From Quillaja saponaria (Eukaryota; Streptophyta; Magnoliopsida; Fabales; Quillajaceae), in assembly GCA_029379385.1 (NCBI GenBank), contig CM055617.1, positions 7,750,001-7,814,000 of the forward strand: 64,000 bases of DNA, in the 5' to 3' direction. Shown here one piece after another: positions 46,158-58,400 of this stretch. The position numbers and the translations under genes are program-made. Each line of letters starts with the position of its first letter. Position 1 is the stretch's first letter. A model generated the notes under the pieces. That model was not told the DNA's origin, searched no databases, and saw nothing but the letters and a program-made list of their open reading frames with translations.

Positions 46158-49100
46158 GAAAGTATAAAATGAAGTTGAGACACTTTCATAAAACATAAAT
46201 ATGAAGCGAAAAAATTCCTTCATATTCTTCCATTCCTACAATCTGCTGGCTAAATAATGAGTCACTTAGAAATAAAAATTGCAAACCCCAGTAATAGAAA
46301 AGTACAATATATGTCCATCCGACATGTGAGTACTAAATATTCCAGTGCTTGAATGCAATCAGCTGCTACTATAAAAGTAAAGAATTTCAATGTGGAGATC
46401 TACCATTATCAACAAACTCTGCACTCATGCATTTAAATTTCTGAAATGATGAGCTGTAATAATAATGAATTTTGTATTGTGATAGTCTCTCTTAAAAACT
46501 CTTTTCTCCTGAAACGTATTGCAAACAAAAAGGAAGCTAGTTTAAAGTAAAGGGGTTGAAAGAAAAGAAACCATGCCCCAAGAGACATCAAATATGGCTT
46601 TAATCCGCAGAAAAATATACGCCGAGCTTTAGTGGTGAACCTCAAACAACAGCCATACATCATCATGTATCTTCACATCAACAATTTCCCCAGTGATTGC
46701 ATTATACGTCCATCTTTAACTCCTCAGTTGTCTTATTATTGTGTAGCCTTATATCTCAATTACCAATTGATGTCAAAATAAATAAATAAATAAATAAATT
46801 AGATGTTTATTACAATCCAAAGTTTAGTGTTGAAGGACTCAGAAACTCTGGTTTTCCTCTTTGTCCCTCCCTCTCACACATAACTCGCTACCCTCCCTGC
46901 CTCCATCCCAATTTTATTTCTTATCTATGTTTTGTATTTCATTCATGAATTTTACATATTATTTAAATCCCCTTTAAAGTATCAGACCCAATGATGCAGA
47001 AAATAATCCATCTATTGATATCAGGAATCAAAAGAAAGTGAATATAGAAGAATATAACAAATCTCCTGTATCCATCCAACTATTAACCTTACACCTCTAT
47101 CTTCAAAAGGCAAAAGAAGCAAAGCCAAACAGGAGCTTAGGGAGATCAGTATAGCAACGGTTCTGCAAAGTGGAACCTAAATGTTTGATGGTAAATGGTA
47201 ACTACTAAACAGAAAACTGGATATGTTTTCCATTAATTATGGTGAATAGGCGCCTCACAGTCACTGTTTATTTTTAAATGCAAAATTCAACTCAAATTGC
47301 ATATCTGTCTTAAGCTTCCAAAGTTAATATGTAGAGTTTGGGCTAACATATAGGTGTAAAGAGTATCAATGCCTACCGGCAGAAAAGAGGGGGAAAGTAG
47401 AATGATGAACAAGGAAGACTCCCCAGCTTACCTTGCAGCAGCCATATAGCCATGACATAGATCCAGAAGACTTCCTATAACTAGTTCACATCACCATACA
47501 AAATAGAGGCACGGGCACCCATGCTTGAAAAACATCAAAGATCATAAATGTATGGCTGTATTTTGACATTGATTAGGTACAAGGCATCTAAACATGAACC
47601 AAAAGAGTCTCCAGTCCAACAAGAAGCACTTTCTAACATATACTATTGCAGGGAAGATCAAAGACCATATAAGATAGACACATACCAATAAGGCAACAAA
47701 AAACAACAAAGACGACAAAAGTAAGGCAGTCCTTGGACATTATTCAGTCTATCTGTCTTTCATATGGACTCACACATCCCACTATACTTGCCCTGGAGAA
47801 ACTTAGTTCGACCACTGTGGTCAGACTGACACATATCAAACATTGGTGAAGTTCTAAACCTATAGGCTTGGGTTGATGTGATCCGTATCCCTCATACTGA
47901 TGTATACTCTGAGATTTAGTGCATGGTCTCTGCCTTCCTTCTGTTCCAGATTTTTTCCAATTATAGTTTCTTCAGTTCTATAGCTCAATGCTGTAATCTA
48001 TTTTCAACTCATTTCCAATCAGAAAACATACAACAGAAAAACTCAGCTCATAAATACTTAATTAATATCCCAACAAAATAATCAAGAACTCATCACTTTA
48101 TTCCAAAGACCAGGAACCCACAGAGCTAGTTATGTTGCCCCTCGGAATATAATAATCAATTAAAACAAAAAATAAACAGGTGAAAACCTCCTATAGTCTC
48201 ATTGTTTCAGACAACCAAGTATGAGTATAAACTATAAAGCGGTAATTGAGTAATATTTCTTATAATTTAGGATTAACTTAAAAGGAGGAAAGAACTTAAT
48301 GGTGCGTAGATCAAAATGAGAGATAAATCAAGAACAAGAACAACAGGGCTCAACCCTCATCTTTCGCCAATTATCCATACCGCAAATGGGTTACCATGGA
48401 ATTCTTTTCCTATGTATAAATTTGATAATGAAAATAATTTAAAAGAAGAAGTAATCAGAATGGAGGGAGGGGAAATACATTTACAAATTTACAATGGAAT
48501 AGTAGTTATAAAACCAACATGAAAATCTATTACAATGCTGAAAACTCAACTCATTCCCCTGTGAGAAAGCTGACTACAAACTAACACAATAGTAACATCT
48601 TACCATGCAAAATATAGTCCATCCAAACAGTTAATGCAAAACTTGGATGCAGAGAAGAGATAAATCAGGAAAAGGCATAAATTCACTAAGAATGTGCTTC
48701 ACACAGAGCATAAGGAAAATCATATCAAAGTCCGAATTTTAATAGGCATAAAGCCAATGTAGGAGGACAAAAACCTTACCAGCCTCGTATTTGAAGAGAA
48801 TCTAAATCCGACAAGTTACTTGTCTGAGCAACCAAAGTGCATCTGGAAATAATCAATGTTCCAAGCAAGATAAAACAGAGATTTATATAAGTTGAATAAA
48901 ATGAAACAACGTGGCAAAACCCGAATCACACGAAAAGACAGTTAATAAGATTAATAAAATATTTATCAGAACATGAAGCTACAATACTAGGCACATGTCA
49001 CAAACTCTATCCATCTTAGATCCAACAATATACTTTTTAATACTAGAGCAACAAAAAATGTTTAGACTCAAAATAAAGAGGAGAAGTTGTTGATAACTAC

Positions 49101-49599
49101 CCATCTGTTTGGGTGCCAGGAAAATAGAGAAATGTGAGCAGAGCCTCGACTAAAAAAACGAAATTTTGTATAAATCTTAGTTCGAAGAAGAATTTCACTT
49201 ACCCAATTTCCTCAAAAAGTAAAACCTAACAATCTGGTTGAAGGGAAAAAGAAAAGATCGAATTTTTACAACAAGAATTCAAAGGGTGATTGTTTGTTTA
49301 GATACTTTGAGTTCCATTTATCAAAACCCAAAAACCAAAAGAAACATCAGAATTGTTTTTACATTAAGAAAAGAAAAGCGAAAATGTAGAGAAAGAGCAG
49401 AAATGAAATAGAGTATAGAGAAAGTATGGTACCAAATGATTGTTCAGTCAGAATAGTAAAGCTTCCATAGACAACGATGAAACAAATATGAAGAGAAAGA
49501 TGTAGAATTAGGGTTTTCTAGCACGAATCGAAAGCAAAGGCGATGAAATCGAGGGAGAAGGAAAGGGGTAGAGTTATGAGCGGGAGAGGACTAATCTCA
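46158..49599 (-). other. Probable 5' UTR introns of the DUF1644 gene; no other gene seen
   Basis: The 3.4 kb upstream of DUF1644 holds no recognisable protein gene on either strand. On the minus strand, 48846-48779 is flanked by an acceptor ('atttccag') and a donor ('ggctggtaagg'), so it is a candidate leader exon. Another donor-like site lies at about 47,433. An (AAAT)n run sits at about 46,781-46,798. Transcript evidence is needed to place the true first exon. Confidence 0.35.
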
Positions 49600-49943
49600 T
49601 ATCCTCTTCTGCTTGCGAAAGGTAAGAGATTGAGGGAAGAGAGAGAAAGCAGAGAGTGAGACAGCATATTCGATTCGTAGAGTTCGAGTTATTTCTACGC
49701 TACACTTTGCTTGTAACCAACCATTCAGCTAAGCTTTTCCACGCCCCAGCGCGAGTATGAAAACTTTTTCTTTATTTAAATTATTATTTAAAAAGTTTAT
49801 TAATTGTTTTTCTTTTTACTTTTATGTCCCTATATATCATCGGAATTTACAAAGCGGGAAAAAAAAACACTTCAAAACACAGTGCAGGTTGCAGAGTTGG
49901 GAATACTAACAAACGGAGAGACACACTAAAACCTTTGCTGGAG
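49600..49943. promoter_or_regulatory. Divergent promoter region, DUF1644 / NDC80
   Basis: On the minus strand a CT-rich stretch at about 49,690-49,600 looks like the 5' leader of the DUF1644 transcript. Toward NDC80, GCGGGAAA at 49854-49861 is an exact reverse complement of the E2F site TTTCCCGC. An AACGG core lies at 49912-49916, 28 bases before the ATG. Both suit S/G2/M expression of NDC80. The binding roles are inferred from known consensus sites. Confidence 0.5.
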
Positions 49944-52900
49944 ATGAGACCCACTGGCCGCCGTGGAGGACCCAGAGAGTCCTTCAACCCACCGCCACCA
50001 CCGACCCCATTGGATTTCCACCACCGTCAATTTCCTACATCTTCGGCACGAGACTCCGATGCTAGCTTCGCTAGTAGCCGGCCTTCCTCCGCCGGCGTCG
50101 GACGTTCCACGACCTTCGACATCTACAAAGATCGTTCCTTTCAACAGTCCGCAGTGTCCACTATCAACTCCTATCTTTCTTCACTTTCCTTCCCCATTTC
50201 CTTCAAATCTACTGTTCCTTCGGCCAAAGACATCCATGAAACCCTCAAATTCCTTCTCTCCCGTCTCGAATTTCCTACTTCGAAACTTGAAGACGATCTC
50301 CCAATTGTCCTTAAATCTCTCAATTACCCTTTCAAACTCAACAAATCTATTCTCAAATCCCCTGGTGCTCCTCACCAATGGCCCACTTTTTTGGCTCTTA
50401 TTCACTGGCTTGTACAAATAGCTATGTACAATGGCCATCTGTCTTCTTCTTTTTCTGATAATAATGTTTTGTATTCGTATGCACTGGAAAGCTATTTACA
50501 TTACATAAGGGGTGATGATGATGCTGTGGAGGCGTTGGACCTTGAATGGAGGGAGAAATTGGAAAGGGAGAAGGGAAATGCAGTGGAGAGAGTGAAAGAT
50601 TTGGAGCAAGAAATGGCGGCATTGTCGGCAAAAGTGGAGGGTTTGAAGTCCCAGCCATCGCAAAGGGAGGTACTTGAGAAGGAGAAGAATTTGTTGGAAG
50701 AGGATGTAAACAAGTTCCACAGGATGATTGAGGAGTTAACAGTAAGGTCAGTAGAATTGGAGAAGACCTTGGGGGAGAAAGAGAACCAGTTGGAGGCCAA
50801 AGTGCAAGAGAACAAGAGGATTTGTGGTGAGAATGAAGAGTTGAAAAAGAGGGTCCAGTTGCAGACTTTTAATGCTAGGGATGTGGAGAGGATGAAGAGG
50901 GAGTTGCAGGCAGTAGAAAGGGATATTGGGGAGGCAGAGCTTGCTAGGAGTGCGTGGGAGGAGAAGTCTTGGGATCTTGACACAGTGATGGGGCATAAGT
51001 TCAAGGAGCTGGAGGCACTAGGAATGGAGTGCAACCAAGCTATGAGGAGGTTACTTTCTGCTTATGTTTTGTTTGATATTTATCTTTCTAGTTTATGTTA
51101 CTTTATTGTTGTTTGTATGTGTGCACCTGTGCCATGTCTATATGATATAAGCATTATTTCAATCTCTAATTCTATCAAACGTCACATATCAATAAGAGTT
51201 TTGGGAAATTAGATTTTGAATTTTTTTTTCTCTGTACGGTATTCCATCGGACCGAGCTGTTAGTTACCTTTTCATTTCTTTTGCTTTGTATCTCATGTAG
51301 CTGGGATGTACTTACAGTGTGAAATATTTAAAAATATATATTTTTGTTCCTGTGAATTATGGTTAATTGCTTATTTACATGAATATACGTTAAGACTGTT
51401 TTATTTGATTGTTCCAATGGCTGGTTGAAGTTTAGAAACTTATGATAAAAATTAAACCTATTCCAAGGAATGAACAAAAGAACAAAAAGGAAATAGAAAC
51501 CTCATAGATGCTTTTTCTAATCTCTGTCTTTTTCGTGTGTGTAAGTAATAAGTTTCCTGTGCACAAAGTGAAATTTATGTAACTTCTTTTCCGTACACCC
51601 TGTCTTCCTGTGGGGTGGTTTTAGGTTAAAGATTGGCGATGGTTTTCAGTATGTGTTGGATGCCAAGGGGTCTACACCTTCTGAGATAATGGGTATTGAT
51701 TACAAATCAATAATCAAGCCTGCCCTCAACTCATTTGCTGATGACGTAAAGAAAGGTTCTATAGTAAACCTGGAAGAGTTAGTTACCCTTCAGCATCAGT
51801 CAAGTGAAACTGCTGCTAGAATTGAGGGGAAAAGGAAGCATATAGGAGCTCTTCAGTCGCGAATTGATGAAGTAAGTGTGTCATGTTTTTGATGCTTTAC
51901 ACAATGATATCAGTGAGATAGTGAAACTTGTCATTTTCAATGTAAGTCATTAAATAAAGGGTTTTTCTGGAGTTGAACAACACCTTATGGCATGAGCTGA
52001 CTACAGCCTTGCACCACTTATGTCCTCACATTTTAGGATGTCAGTTCTGGATTATCATATTATGTAACAAGATGTCAGTTCTGGATTGTCATACTCTGTA
52101 ACAAGTCCTGTTAAGCGGTTTAATATCTCAAGATAATGAAGAACTTTGCATTCATGAAATTATTGGAACAAAAGTCGGCTTATTGATCTTGCAAATTAAT
52201 ATGTATCATCTTAAAGATTAGAACAGATTATCTGACTACTTTGTGGGCATTAGGATCTTGAACATCAAGCTCTGGTTGGTAAGGTTCTTGCTGCACAAGC
52301 TTACAACGGCCGTGCGCATTAGGTCGTGGGCATTAGGTGGTCTGGAATGTTTTCAAAATAATTGGTACAAATAACGGAACGTATTGATATTAGATATTCT
52401 CTACCTTAACAACTTAGAGTTCTGTTATGGAGGCCAGAATATACCTGAGATGATTATACTTTGAGAAAATGGAAAATATAAGTATAACTGGGAATTCTTG
52501 GTACTCATATACTGACAGCATGCTAATTTTAGTGTCATCTTTTCCATGGGTGATCTTGTTGTTCCGCTCCTATACTCTTATTAAGGATTCTGACTGATAG
52601 TTGATGCTATTGCCTGATATTCATCTTTGCTGTACTTTGACTTTTTAATCAGATGGAAGCACAACTGAACATTTTGAAGAAAGAAATGGAGGATTACACC
52701 AATGGAAGTGCAGCTGAAGCTAAGAAAATGGTGGAGGATGTTCAACTAGAGGCCCATAACCTGGATATGGTGGAAAGAGAGGCAGCTGAGGTTCTGAAGG
52801 TAATGCATTGCTTTCTATCTGTTTTTTAACAATAAGATCCTGATATCACCATGAATAATGTTGAAAACCAGGATCGTTATTATGTTGAAGTTAAATAGTT

Positions 52901-53960
52901 TGTCTTGAAAATGAATTGATAATTTTAGAATAGGTTAACTTTTGTCGTGGTTTGGCTTAGACTTCACAAGAAGATAAACAATAAAATGATTCAATATTGG
53001 ATTCTCTTACTCTCTTTTGGTTTTCACTTTTACTACCTATTCTTTTTTCTTTTGAAAAACGTTTATACCCTTCAATTAAATTTGGGAGGCAACTAAAAGG
53101 TCATCTTGTTTGAGAGGCGATTGATTGAAGATGTGTGGGGCTATAGTAGTAACTTGTAAGTATGTTGGTTGGACCCTTCACTTATCCAGTAAGTGATCAG
53201 GAATTGGGATAACTGGTAATCCAGCATAGTACCAGAAAATGGTTGTTTAACATGTCACTGCTTTAATAGTTCAATTCTCAATAACCCCCTCTTCAGTATT
53301 ATTTCAGTAATCTGTCTCTGTTGTGGCTCATGTTTTTATTTTTTTCCCAGTTTTGTGGTCCACATGCAAGTGCATGTAAGAGGGAGTATAATTTGGTAAT
53401 TTGAATGGGAAATATAAGAAGTTAAATAAGAAGCATGAAAGAAAGATTGCAACGTTTTATTATTTTTTGAGTTGAGAGATTTGTGCAGTTATAGTGTAGT
53501 TATATATGATTGCATAATTGCAGTGTTTTCTTCTTAACATCATTTTCCAAGTTTTCTTTTTAAGGCATGTCTTTTTGCTAATCAACAATAAGAAACTAAG
53601 TTTTATTTTTATTTTAATTAGCTACTTGAATTTTCGATGAATATGAAATTGAATTGTTGTTTCTTTTTGTTTGCTATATTATGTATTATTTTCCTTGTGT
53701 ACAAATTAACCTCCATGTTGTTTGTGAAGGCCTCAAAACTAAAATTGCAGGAAGCAATTAAACAAACGGATGAAGAAACTCAGATGCATGCCCGTGAACT
53801 ATTTATATTGGTTGATTCAGTTTCAAAATACAAAGAATATATGGAGTCAAAAATCTCAGAAATGAAGAATGATCTTGCAAAAACTGCTGCTGCTGTCTCA
53901 GATGCTTACAAGGGTTCCTTGCCAGCTCGATTTAATGTTGTTTTTGCTGCAAACCGCTGA
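49944..53960 (+). CDS. NDC80: Kinetochore protein NDC80/HEC1
   Basis: Four exons, 49944-51049, 51625-51871, 52653-52799 and 53730-53960, join in frame to 576 residues, near the usual plant length. The start MRPTGRRGGPRESF is chosen over an upstream ATG because the tail with DSDASFASSRPSSAGVGRS follows it, as in plant NDC80. Residues about 60-190 form the calponin-homology microtubule-binding domain (SFQQSAVSTINSYLSS, then HQWPTFLALIHWLVQIA). Long coiled coil runs from about 220 to the end (for example EKEKNLLEEDVNKFHRMIEE). The end is SLPARFNVVFAANR. The NDC80 complex attaches microtubules to kinetochores. The last acceptor (TTTGTGAAG) is weak; an in-frame alternative lies at about 53751. Introns 2 and 3 carry small repeats. 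Confidence 0.93.
52037..52104 (+). repeat. 34 bp tandem duplication in NDC80 intron 2
   Basis: Two adjacent units start 'gatgtcagttctggatt' (52037 and 52071) and continue 'tcata..ctgtaacaa' or 'tcata..atgtaacaa', with three or four differences. Intronic; no function evident. Confidence 0.75.
53200..53410 (+). repeat. Dispersed SINE-like or LTR-derived repeat, copy 1 (NDC80 intron 3)
   Basis: Shares its layout with 57670-57960: 'atggttgtt', then 'gtcact', a run resembling a pol III B box ('agttcaattctcaat') followed by AACCCC, and at the end 'gtccacatgcaagtgcatgt'. Such an order is seen in tRNA-derived SINEs and also next to some LTRs. The copies are too diverged for a firm class. Confidence 0.4.
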
Positions 53961-54180
53961 TGTTGGACAACAGTGACTGTGTTTATATGTCTGACAAATT
54001 TGTCTTATGGTCCTGTCCAAGGAATTCCTTTGTGATTGTGTTTCTTTGTCAGTGCAAATAAATAGTTCTTCTATCTCAATTTTAATTTCGTGTTTAGTAC
54101 TTTTTGATCCATTCAAGTTTCAGTGTCAAAATTTGTATTTAGTTAAGAGGGCAAAAATTATATAATTGTGTTTGGTGCAG

Positions 54181-54336
54181 GAGAAAATAAGAAATATTCA
54201 AGAGTGCGGGGAATTTTTAGTCACTATCTTTTCTCAGGAATCAAATAAGCTGTTGCAACTTGCAAGAAGTCTTGAGCTCCCAGGAAAATCTGTTCCACGT
54301 CCGCTGAATCTGAAATTTCATTTAACTTCTTGTTAA
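54181..54336 (+). other. Possible alternative terminal exon downstream of NDC80
   Basis: After the NDC80 stop, a good acceptor ('tttggtgcag') is followed by a 51-codon frame in phase 0, EKIRNIQECGEFLVTIFSQE onward, ending HLTSC and TAA at 54334-54336. The phase matches the end of NDC80 exon 3, so a transcript could splice to it in place of exon 4. The peptide looks coding-like but I do not recognise it. It may be an alternative exon or a relic. Confidence 0.3.
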
Positions 54337-55409
54337 CTCACAATTTACATTCACTCGTACAAGCATTTCAGCATGATTCTTTGACCCTTAAGAAAATAGA
54401 AGGGAAGCTTGAAAAATATTCTACTTTCAGCCACCAAAAACGACAACAAAATATCAAATATGTTCACTACTGATCTGATACCACAGCTTCTCCAAACTTA
54501 TTATACTGTTCCAGATGCAGAAAGAACAAAAAAATAAAATTACTCAGACGAGCATGATTCCTTCATTCCTTGACCCCTTGGAGGCTTGGACAACAGAAAG
54601 GAAGCGAGAAAGATATCTTACTCTCAGCCACAAAAACGACATCAAAATACCAAATATGTTCACTACTGATCTGATACCAGAGCTTGTCCAAACACCAAAG
54701 CCATAGAAAATCTTACATACTTTCTTCACTTTTATACTTCCAGAAGCTATACTTTGTGATTATTCTGAGCGACCAAGCAAGCCTTTCGAGTGTCTATAAT
54801 GTCCATACAAATTCAGTCATATCAACATGGGCTCCAAATCGTTATCCCACAATAGACTTAAAGCCAACTGATTATTAAGTTGCAGTGATCATTAAGTTGC
54901 AAAGGAGGTAGCAAAGGAGGTGGCCAAGGAGTTTTGTCTAAGGGTGCAGTCAACAATAAGCCCATGAGAGCCAAGTACCACCAGTGATATGGCCATTGCA
55001 TTACATGCTCATGGTTGCTGCAGATTGTCATAAGGAGGCTCATATTGCAATATCAAGAGGAACTGCTTTCTTTGCATTAACTAGAGATGAGATGGAGTTA
55101 TTCTAATGAAAATATAAGAAGTGCATCCCTTCCTTTTCTCCAAATCCATGTCCCCCCCATAGTAGTTCAATGTGATCAGTATCATAACAAGCAGGAGATT
55201 TTGAAGCCAAAAACCACAGATATTCTACATACCAAGCAATGCTTTCTTCAGACTTCCAATGGTCTAAAAACCAACGAGACATACCAACCTGCCAGCATGG
55301 ACGAATAGCAGATGTCTTTCACCTTTTCAGCACATCACAGGTTGGCCAATCATATGGGCAAAGTTACTTTAGTTTTCATGACAAAAAATGGAAGACTGAC
55401 TGATAGCTT
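54337..55409. other. Spacer between NDC80 and MAPKKK 3' ends, with a diverged tandem repeat
   Basis: At 54384-54508 and 54565-54690 two units, offset by 196 bases, share 'caaatatgttcactactgat' and 'ctcagccacaaaaacgac'. The remainder to 55409 holds 3' UTR of the minus-strand MAPKKK. Short open frames here lack support. Confidence 0.5.
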
Positions 55410-58400
55410 TCAAGGTCGTATTGTATTACAATAAGGAGAAGCCGGACCAGAGGAAGAATGAAGGGGCTTATTCAAAAATGTATGCTCTAATAACTGAGCT
55501 GCAGTTGGGCGACTATTTGGATTAACTTGTAAACACTTGAGAATGAAATCTCGGGCATCTTTTGATAAAGAATCGGGGACCAGAGGAGGTTCACCCCTGC
55601 CAATCCTAAATAATGCTTGCATCTGTCATATCACAGAGAAATAGATCATAACTTAGACTTCAAATCAAATTCCAAATTAAGAGAATTTAACTACCTTAGA
55701 CTTCAAATCAAATTCCAAATTAAGAGAATTTGACAACCTTGGTTTCTAAAATGTTAGGCAATGTTTTGGAGCTGTTTCCAATACCCATTTAGAGGAAACA
55801 AACAAATAGCCTTCTTTTTTAAAAATCTAGTATTTAAATTTCTGATTATAAAATATTGCAAATGAAAATGGAATCTCATCTTAACAAGGAGACAGAAATA
55901 TAACAACAAAAAATCCACAACAGAAGGGCCCTAGCATCTGAGAATACTGAAATCAATACAAGAAGGAGAAGTATCAAAAAGAAAAAGGTTACATACGCTT
56001 TCCAAATGAGAGTATGGAGGCTGCCGAGTTAGCATCTCTAAGACAGTACATCCTAGACTCCATATATCAGCTGCAAGCCCATAGCCATGGTGCTTTAAGT
56101 TCACAACCTACAATTACACAAGTAAATGATCATCCCCAAGTCAAAAGAAGCTTGCACAAAATTAAGTGTCACTCTAACAGAAAATAGTAAACCAAAACAA
56201 GTCAAAAGTCAGAAGGTGCAGCAAGTATGAAATTATATGTACTGTATCAAAATCCATTAAATTATAAGTGAGCAGAAACAGACTAGCTTCTAGTGTCGTG
56301 AACCTTCACTCAAAAAAAATTCTGGTCGCATCAAAAACTTGTATTAATAAACTTGCTTATAAAAGCCATTATCTGCTTGTGAACAACTAATCAAGCTTAG
56401 GGAGCTCGATGTAAATGCTAGAAGTTGTGGAAAGATTTTGACCAGAAAGATAACACTGCTCCCAGATATTTCTTGAGTCATTTTGAAAAAGTTTACCAAC
56501 ACATGTATAACCAAATAGGATTAAGGTTTGAAGGCAAAAGTTGTGGACTTCAAGAAACGAGGTTGCAACTATTCAGTGAAGTGCACCAAATATAAAAACG
56601 TGATGGAGTTAAGTGAGGAAAACTTCTCTTGAAACTAATGGTTCCCATTCTTTAGGGGGAAGGTCCTTTGGCCAAAAAAAATCTCCTCATCCATCCCCAT
56701 TACATGCAGGATAATAGATTACAACAGAAATGTGCCAAACCTCTCGAACCAACCTACCAGTCAGGTCTTAAGGAGAGCAATCATAGACCATAGTTGAACT
56801 ATAACAAGCCAAAAGAGCAGAGGAACGTGGTAAGGAGAACAAACCTCAGGGGCCATCCAGAATGGACTGCCTTTGCTTGATTTAACATCATTCAATTTGG
56901 TTGCCTGAGAAGATAAAAGAACCAAAAATTACTTCGCATTTTAAATTAACATACAGTGAGAAAAAAAGAATACGAAAAACAAATATTGAAGAAGGAGGGA
57001 TGAAGAAAGAACATGTAGTTTTGCTAAACAAAAGGTACCTTTGCCAACCCAAAATCTGCAAGTTTTACAGACCCACTTACATCAACCAATATATTAGCAC
57101 ACTTGATATCCCTACAAGTGAGAAGTTGAAATCAGAGTCAAAGCTTAGAACATAGCAAAACCATGTAAAATATTTCAGCAGTCAATTTCCGAGCAATTCA
57201 TCCAAATTTTGGCTCATGCGTGCTAAAACGTAATAAATGGCATTATCGTTATGATAATGATGAACCCAAAGATCCAACCCATACCATTCATGTGAACTTG
57301 AGCAGATTTTACTCTCATTGAAAACTTCCTAAAGCAGATCCAGCTCCCTAGAGGAGTTTTATGTTCCACATGCTTAGATACTTTCTGCTTATCAGGTTTC
57401 CTTGTCAATCTCCTTCATATAATTATTAATTGAAAGAGAGTTTCAAATTGGTACTCAGAGAGAAAATCTAATCAGTTGTAAAAAGAAAAAAACAAATCCA
57501 AAATACAAACTATCCTGTATCTTGGCCATATAATCACAAATTACAACTGGAGAATAACTAGCATCCCTAAACTATAAAGTTGAATCCTGGTTTTATGCAC
57601 CTAGAAGGATATTAGGTAGTTGATGGTATGCAAAGCTTGATACATATGATTGGGATGCATTTTTAACCTGTGAAGTGTTAAGGATAATTATCAGTCCAAC
57701 GTGGTACTAAAGCATGGTTGTTCAGAAGGTCACTGGTTCAAGTTTCAGTGACCCCTTTCAACAACCATTTAAGTATAAAGTGTTTGCTGTGTGTCATCAA
57801 GTTTCTTGGTCCACGTGCAAATGCACGTGAGGGTGTTACGCTTGTGAAACATAGTTGGACCCCTTTTATAACGGCTTGTACTTTTGGGGTTCAGGTACAG
57901 TCCTGTTCCGACCAAGTATCAAACCCCAAAAGTTTGCAATATATGTAGACAAAGTAGTGGCCAAGAAATATCCATTAACTTTTTAAGTCCAAAGTATAAT
58001 TTGGAAATATCTTCCATAAAACCTTTAGCACAAAATAGAGTTAGAGCATAAAAGAATGCCATTTCTTATTGGGTTAAACATGCTTTGTCACTATTACTGC
58101 CAGGTGTCTGATTGTTATCCAATAATCAGATTACATTCAGAGTCATGATTTAAATTAGTGAGCCAGAGGTATATATAAGTAAAAGATCTTATATAGAGAT
58201 GCAGAGAGAGAGCAACCCATATATAGTAGAAGTTTAAGAAGAGTCAAGTGGAGTCAAAAGGACAACAAATTCATTTGTAATACCTGTGGACCACATTACG
58301 ATCATGGAGATACTTCAAGCCACTCAAAATTTGCCTTGTGTATGCAGATACTTGAGAATCCCTTAAGCGATACTTTTGATATAGATTTGCCAAGGAACCT

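Noticed and set aside
50501..51034. Long open frame on the minus strand opposite NDC80 exon 1
   Set aside because: It is the antisense of a coding exon rich in Glu and Lys codons, giving Ser/Leu-rich text with no domain and no splice context.
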